From NCBI GenBank assembly GCA_003246505.1, contig QKAI01000403.1, positions 1 through 7,179 of the forward strand: DNA of 7,179 nucleotides, read 5' to 3'. Under the pieces are notes generated by a model. The model searched no databases. It had not been told where the DNA came from and saw only the letters and a list, made by a program, of their open reading frames with translations. Position numbers and translations under genes: made by a program. Positions 5,167-7,179 of the stretch are shown in pieces; positions within the stretch are counted from its first letter, which is position 1, and each line of letters begins with the position of its first letter. The stretch is from Spirochaetaceae bacterium. GTDB taxonomy: Bacteria; Spirochaetota; Spirochaetia; DSM-2461.

Positions 5167-7179
5167 TCAGGGAAGGGGATTGATCCCTTCCCAGTGTATG
5201 TTCCATTTTCCGTTAACCGGAAACCCGGGGCTATTTGCGGAGCCCCATCCGTCCCAGCCGGCCGTCATCAGGGCTGTTGCGATTAGTAAGCCGCCGTTCC
5301 CTGGCAGATAGAGAGGCAGATCCTCCCTGCCGGTCTGCTTATTGTGGCCGTTGGGCAGGTAGGTGTTCTTCGGGGCGTCCATGAGAAGCAGATCTACCGC
5401 CTCTCCGGGTCTTCCCAGTCGGGCTGCGGTCATGGCCATGACGGGAAAATCCCAACCCCACATCCTATCGATATTCCAGCACGATCGGATCCTGTCCAGC
5501 GTATTTCCCATGGCTTTACCGTCCAGGCCCCTGCCGGGGAGAACTCCTAGTGCCGCCAGCATGGAGGGGTGATCGTAATTGAAGCGGGTAAAAGTTTCCA
5601 TGCAGTTTTCATGGGCCGGGTAGAATCCTCCGATTGTCGCTGGAGGGGGCAGTTTTCTCCGTACCTCTTCCCACTTGGCCACCGGGGCCAACCCCAGCCG
5701 TTCCCTCCACCGGGAAGCCGTCTCCAGGCCGAAGCGCCAGTACTCCAGCTCAAAGGCCGGGTTCCGGACATCCTCGGCGCGATGGTTCTCCTGGGCGGGT
5801 ATCAACCCGGGGCCCAGATCGTACCTGTCCCGCTGCCCGTCGTAATCGGGGAAGTCGGCCATGAAGTCCGCCGTGGCGAAAACCATTCCGGCGAAAGTTT
5901 CCAGAAATTCCAGGGATGGGACCGACCGGTACATCAGTTCCGCCATCATGATGGGATGAGGCTGCTGCCAGATGAGCAGGGGGCCGACGGGGGAAGGGCA
6001 GTCGTAGCCTTCGGGCCCAACCATTTTCGGCCATCTCGCCCCGGCGAAACCCTGGGAACGGGCCAGCTCTTCCGCCCTGTTCTGGCTGCCCCGGTACCAC
6101 CAAAGGCTGTTTCCCAGTAGGCGGGGCCGGTTCCAGAGGGGAAAATGGGCGCTGTTCCAGTAGTGCATTTCCAGATGGAATTTGCCAAACCAGCTGTTGC
6201 AGGTCAGCCCTGTCTCCTGGGGGGGCAGAGAGCCGGAGGTCTGTATCGCCGTCAGATACTGTGACAGGACGATCCTTCTCTCCAGCTCCTCCGCCCGGGG
6301 ATCGGTGCAGTCCCCCAGATCGATGAAGCCGCCCTCGTTCCAGAACCCGTTCCAGTGCTTCCGGCTCCTCTCGAAAAGGTGTGGCACCTCCGGTACGGAT
6401 TCCCTGAAGGGGGATGGAGAGAAGGAACAGGAGAAACTGATGTCAGGGGAGCCGTTTGATCCCCCCAGGACGATCCGGTGGGAAGCCAGTTCATGTGTCA
6501 GCAAGCGGCATGAGGCGGATACCCGGACGAAGTAACGCGTGTCGTCGAGGATGCGGACGAAATCCGCATACCCCTCTCCCCGCCGCAGGAGGTGCGTGAA
6601 ATGCTTATCCGTCCTTTTCCAATCGGATGCCCCCATGCCCGGATCGGCGTAGGGAAAGGAGATGACTATCCGTCCCGTGTCCCGGAAGAGGGGGGAAGAC
6701 GCGGCGAAGGCGAGGGTATCCCGTTCCGGATCGCAGCATAGGCTGGTCTTGACGGGAACGCCCCCCAGGGTGAAGCGGCTCTCAATGGTTCCCGACAGGA
6801 GATCCAGTTCCTGCCGGATGTCTGCGGGGAGGGCGCCCCCGGGAAAGTCGAATCCTATGCGGGCGAGATTCAGCCGGTGTGGGTTCTGCCTTAACCGCAG
6901 ATAAGCCTCTTCCTGCCCCTCCGAATCGGTGTAGTAATCCAGCGTCCTTCCGTGGAAGCGGCAGGTTTTTCCCCTGAGATCCCTCCTGTCTCCGGCGAGA
7001 TTGCCCGGATCGGGAAAGGAGTGCCAGCCCCACTGGCTCTGGGTGCAGAGGGGCATCGCCCCGTCGTAGGTGTCCGGATAGGTTTGCAACCCCGTGGGAT
7101 CCACGGTAAAGGCCAGTTCCCCGTTGCCTACGCTCAGGGGGGACTGGGGCTGGAAATCGGTAAGAACCGGATTGTGCCG
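5167..7179 (-). CDS. Six-hairpin glycoside-hydrolase-like protein, 5' end outside the window
   Basis: The frame is open from the window edge to the TGA at 5169-5167, giving 670 visible residues. The GTG at 7104 is not a believable start: the 25 codons before it encode RHNPVLTDF and LSVGNGELAFTV, a family-like lead into DPTGLQTYPD. The first half (about residues 1-270 from the edge) is beta-rich, like the N-terminal beta-sandwich of GH65/GH95-type enzymes. The second half looks like an (alpha/alpha)6 barrel, with WFGKFHLEMHYWNSAHFPLW (330-349), ARWPKMVGPEG (381-391), LLIWQQPHPIMMAEL (401-415), PAQENHR (461-467), FELEYWRFGLETA (476-488), MWGWDFPVMAMTA (573-585) and LPLYLPGNGGLLIATALMTAGWDG (621-644). 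Glu337, Glu464 and Glu478 are candidate catalytic residues, but I cannot assign them. It probably cleaves a glycosidic bond in the sugar handled by the transporter; family number and linkage are unknown. Location cannot be judged because the N-terminus is missing. Confidence 0.85.
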   Translation of the reverse strand, partial: RHNPVLTDFQPQSPLSVGNGELAFTVDPTGLQTYPDTYDGAMPLCTQSQWGWHSFPDPGNLAGDRRDLRGKTCRFHGRTLDYYTDSEGQEEAYLRLRQNPHRLNLARIGFDFPGGALPADIRQELDLLSGTIESRFTLGGVPVKTSLCCDPERDTLAFAASSPLFRDTGRIVISFPYADPGMGASDWKRTDKHFTHLLRRGEGYADFVRILDDTRYFVRVSASCRLLTHELASHRIVLGGSNGSPDISFSCSFSPSPFRESVPEVPHLFERSRKHWNGFWNEGGFIDLGDCTDPRAEELERRIVLSQYLTAIQTSGSLPPQETGLTCNSWFGKFHLEMHYWNSAHFPLWNRPRLLGNSLWWYRGSQNRAEELARSQGFAGARWPKMVGPEGYDCPSPVGPLLIWQQPHPIMMAELMYRSVPSLEFLETFAGMVFATADFMADFPDYDGQRDRYDLGPGLIPAQENHRAEDVRNPAFELEYWRFGLETASRWRERLGLAPVAKWEEVRRKLPPPATIGGFYPAHENCMETFTRFNYDHPSMLAALGVLPGRGLDGKAMGNTLDRIRSCWNIDRMWGWDFPVMAMTAARLGRPGEAVDLLLMDAPKNTYLPNGHNKQTGREDLPLYLPGNGGLLIATALMTAGWDGWGSANSPGFPVNGKWNIHWEGINPLP

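Noticed and set aside
4462..5286. Plus-strand open frame of 274 codons opposite the first permease
   Set aside because: It spans the permease, the spacer and the end of the hydrolase gene on the other strand. Its translation is low-complexity, rich in Gly, His and Asp, and has no family features.
5569..6120. Plus-strand open frame of 183 codons opposite the six-hairpin protein gene
   Set aside because: It is a shadow of the conserved minus-strand gene, with no recognisable domain.

Overview
The window holds one tightly packed operon on the minus strand, read from high to low coordinates. It looks like a carbohydrate-uptake and carbohydrate-breakdown locus. In transcription order it contains: (1) the 3' part of a large six-hairpin type glycoside-hydrolase-like protein (7179-5167, start outside the window); (2) and (3) two ABC-type sugar permeases of the LplB and LplC/YtcP types (5154-4243 and 4232-3333); (4) a 564-residue extracellular solute-binding protein (3276-1582); (5) a DUF4038 protein with the layout of a GH140 apiosidase (1532-144); (6) the first 52 codons of a DUF1593 nucleoside-hydrolase-like protein (157 to the left edge). 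Spacers are 12, 10, 56 and 49 bp, and the last two genes overlap by 14 bp, so one polycistronic transcript is likely. No promoter, regulator, RNA gene, mobile element or CRISPR array is visible; the operon promoter must lie beyond base 7179.

Organism: the DNA is GC-rich and most genes have good Shine-Dalgarno sites. The solute-binding protein has a signal peptide followed by Ser-Gly-Ser-Thr-Glu-Ser and no lipobox cysteine. In Gram-positive bacteria this protein type is normally a lipoprotein. A soluble periplasmic form with a Gly-Ser-Thr-Glu-Ser-like mature start is, from memory, common in spirochaetes (Spirochaeta, Sphaerochaeta and Treponema relatives). A free-living or gut spirochaete is my best guess, made without database support.

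How the genes fit together (inference): the binding protein captures an oligosaccharide and the two permeases import it, powered by an ATPase encoded elsewhere, since none is present here. Enzymes then dismantle it inside the cell: the DUF4038 and DUF1593 proteins show no signal peptide. The DUF4038 protein keeps the Asp and Glu expected of GH140, which releases apiose from rhamnogalacturonan-II. A plant cell-wall glycan is therefore a reasonable substrate hypothesis, but it is not proven. The six-hairpin protein and the DUF1593 protein are families whose exact activity I cannot name, and this is where novelty is most likely.

The two longest spacers flank the binding-protein gene, and both can form hairpins on the transcript. 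This may raise the level of the binding protein relative to the permeases.
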